DNA of 6,118 nucleotides, from positions 1 to 6,118 of the forward strand of contig JAJYCH010000310.1 of NCBI GenBank assembly GCA_021778575.1, in the 5' to 3' direction. Made by a program: the position numbers and the translations under genes. Positions 4,530-6,118 of the stretch are shown piece after piece. The notes below the pieces were generated by a model. The model was not told the origin of the DNA. It ran no database searches and was given only the letters and a program-made list of their open reading frames with translations. This stretch comes from Planctomycetota bacterium (lineage in GTDB: Bacteria; Planctomycetota; Planctomycetia; Isosphaerales; Isosphaeraceae). The first letter of the stretch is position 1. The number at the start of each line of letters is the position of its first letter.

Positions 4530-6118
4530 TTAGCCCCGGAGGGTCGCCTCGAACCGCGTCGAACAGGCCTCGACAATCGACTGGACCGCCTTTTCGACCT
4601 CGTCGCCCGTCAGGGTCCGCTCCGGGTGGCGGAACCGCAAGCCGAAATGGAGACTCTGGCGGTCGTCGGGGATATTTCCGCCCCGGAAGGCGTCAAGATA
4701 GACGATCGACTCCAGAGTCGTCCCCCCCGCTCGACCGACCACCCCGACCAGTTCCGCCCAGGTCAGCGCCCGAGGGACAACCAGCGACAGGTCCCGGGCG
4801 ACGGCGGGCAGGGGGGGCAAGGGGCGATGCGTCGGGACCAGGTTCGCCTGGTTAACCAGGACTCCCAGCGTTAATTCCGCCGCCGAACAGGGGGTTCGGA
4901 CATCCAACTGGTCGAGCCGGACGCGGTCGATCTCGCCGATCCGGCCCAGCGGTTTGCCGTTCAAGAAAAGTTCCGCCGAGCGGCCCGGAGTGAACCAGGG
5001 CGAGGCACTCGCGCGGACTTCAAGACCGGTTTCGGTGTGGAATCGAGCCAGAAGTGCCTCGACAATCCCTTTCAGGCCAAGGAAATCACGGTCGCTCAGC
5101 AGGGTGATCCGCGTCGGCTCGTCGGGAAGCTCCTGGCCGGCCCGAGGGAGGTAGACGTTGGCAATCTCGAACAGGTCGACGCCCATGTTGCCATGGGCTT
5201 CGTTATGGGCCTTGACCGACAGCAAGCTGGGGATCAAACTCTGCCGGAGCGCATTGGCTCGCTTCCGGACCGAGTGCTCGACCCGGATCGGCGGCTCGGT
5301 CGTTTCGGGGTCCATTGTTCCGATCAAGCTGTCCGGAACGAACGTCAAGGTGATCGTCTCATCGAAGCCGAGACCGGTGAGCAACGACCGCGTCTCGTTC
5401 TCGACCCGTTCGCGGGGGCTCCTCGGAGCGTCGGCCAGCGGGACCGGCCGATCCTCGGGGATATTCTCGTACCCGTGAATCCGGGCGACTTCCTCGATCA
5501 GGTCGATCTCGCGTTCGAGGTCGCTCCGCCAGCTCGGCGGCTGAAACGTCGGTGCTTCGGGAACGCCGCCGGTCCGGACAAGCCCCAGCGCCAGCAAGAT
5601 CCGGTTCACCTCGGCGGGATCGATCGCGATTCCCAGGACTCGCAGAATCTGATCGAGACGGATCGTGACCGGCTTCCGCTCCGCCGTATACGCGCCGGCA
5701 TCGATCAGGCCGGGATGGAGCGTTCCACCCGCCGTTGCCAGGATCAGCTCGGCGCACCGGCGACTCGCCCACTCCGTGACCTCGGGATCGAACGGCCGTT
5801 CGAACCGGTAGCTCGAATCGCTATGAAGACCCAGGGCACGCGACGTCCGGCGGACGTTCAACGGATCAAACCGCGCCGATTCGATCAGGATATCGCGGGT
5901 CGACGCGCTGATCTCGGTTTCGAGACCTCCCATCACTCCGGCGAGACCGACGGGACGGGTCGCGTCGGCGATCACGAGCATCTCGGGCGTGAGTTCGTAG
6001 GTCTTGCCGTTGATCGCCTTCAGAGTCTCCCCTTTAACGGCCCGGCGCGGAATCAAGATCCGGCCGTCGATCCGGCCGAGGTCGTAGGCATGGAGCGGCT
6101 GACCGCACTCGAACATCA
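4530..6118 (-). CDS. pheT: Phenylalanine--tRNA ligase beta subunit, C-terminal 528 residues (5' end outside window)
   Basis: This is the large part of PheT, the beta chain of the alpha2-beta2 synthetase that charges tRNA-Phe with phenylalanine in the cytoplasm. The visible part, counted from the Met at 6116, begins in the B3/B4 editing region with CGQPLHAYDL (4-13). It continues with VIADATRPVGLAGVMGG (48-64), LIESARFDPLNVRRTSRALG (77-96) and SDSSYRFERPFDPE (99-112). Next come the B5 domain (about 146-222, with SWRSDLEREIDLIEEVARIH at 195-214 and GYENIP at 215-220), the catalytic-like core (about 234-420) and the C-terminal anticodon-binding FDX-ACB domain (about 434-527, with LPAVARDLSLVV and a final R-F-E). 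The Met at 6116 is internal, not the start. In E. coli PheT the GQPMHAFD motif lies around residue 258, so roughly 250 N-terminal residues (tRNA-binding and B1 parts) are missing here. The stop TAA is 15 bp from the end of the opposing permease gene. pheS would be expected upstream, outside the window. Confidence 0.97.
   Translation of the reverse strand, partial: MFECGQPLHAYDLGRIDGRILIPRRAVKGETLKAINGKTYELTPEMLVIADATRPVGLAGVMGGLETEISASTRDILIESARFDPLNVRRTSRALGLHSDSSYRFERPFDPEVTEWASRRCAELILATAGGTLHPGLIDAGAYTAERKPVTIRLDQILRVLGIAIDPAEVNRILLALGLVRTGGVPEAPTFQPPSWRSDLEREIDLIEEVARIHGYENIPEDRPVPLADAPRSPRERVENETRSLLTGLGFDETITLTFVPDSLIGTMDPETTEPPIRVEHSVRKRANALRQSLIPSLLSVKAHNEAHGNMGVDLFEIANVYLPRAGQELPDEPTRITLLSDRDFLGLKGIVEALLARFHTETGLEVRASASPWFTPGRSAELFLNGKPLGRIGEIDRVRLDQLDVRTPCSAAELTLGVLVNQANLVPTHRPLPPLPAVARDLSLVVPRALTWAELVGVVGRAGGTTLESIVYLDAFRGGNIPDDRQSLHFGLRFRHPERTLTGDEVEKAVQSIVEACSTRFEATLRG

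Noticed and set aside
4799..4825. G-rich run that could suggest a G-quadruplex
   Set aside because: It lies inside pheT in a Pro/Leu-rich coding part (LPPLPAVARD) and is explained by codon choice.
3734..4855. Long plus-strand open frame of 373 codons crossing the permease and pheT ends
   Set aside because: It is Arg/Gly/Pro/Ser-rich shadow sequence in another frame of the MlaE-type gene and antisense to pheT. Both real genes have clear family motifs.

Overview
The window looks like a GC-rich planctomycete chromosome, most likely of the Isosphaeraceae/Gemmatales type. This is inferred from the conserved gene at 684-1208, which I remember as a planctomycete-type hypothetical, from the PheT and MBL protein style, and from sparse, scattered single genes with few operons. 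I could not run a database search, so the taxonomy is inference. No tRNA, rRNA, CRISPR array or transposase was found.

Layout. (1) 1-371 (-): 5' end of an MBL/beta-CASP ribonuclease-like gene with a TTG start, running off the left edge. (2) 372-683: divergent regulatory region with a consensus -10 box, a 6-bp inverted repeat and a possible 19-codon leader ORF that overlaps the next start. (3) 684-1208 (+): conserved protein of unknown function. (4) 1239-2100: a degraded accessory patch. It holds a tandem pair of 65-codon paralogous small genes on the minus strand, one with an in-frame TAG. Next to them is a short open frame on the plus strand that looks like the N-terminus of an HK97-type phage prohead protease, cut off after about 46 residues. 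Two strong hairpins follow. (5) 2148-2915 (+): complete rhomboid-family intramembrane serine protease with all catalytic residues. (6) 2896-3606 (-): six-helix membrane protein of unknown function that overlaps the rhomboid gene tail to tail by 20 bp. (7) 3732-4514 (+): MlaE/YrbE-family ABC permease without its usual ATPase or MCE partners nearby. (8) 4530-6118 (-): C-terminal two thirds of pheT (phenylalanyl-tRNA synthetase beta chain), running off the right edge.

The genes do not form one pathway. Strand changes between almost every neighbour mean most genes are probably transcribed singly. The rhomboid, the polytopic protein and the MlaE-type permease are all membrane proteins, but nothing in the sequence ties them together. 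The most unusual part is 1239-2100, where a duplicated and partly inactivated small-gene family, a phage-gene scrap with very different codon use, and strong palindromes lie side by side. I did not find convincing evidence of a complete new system in the window.
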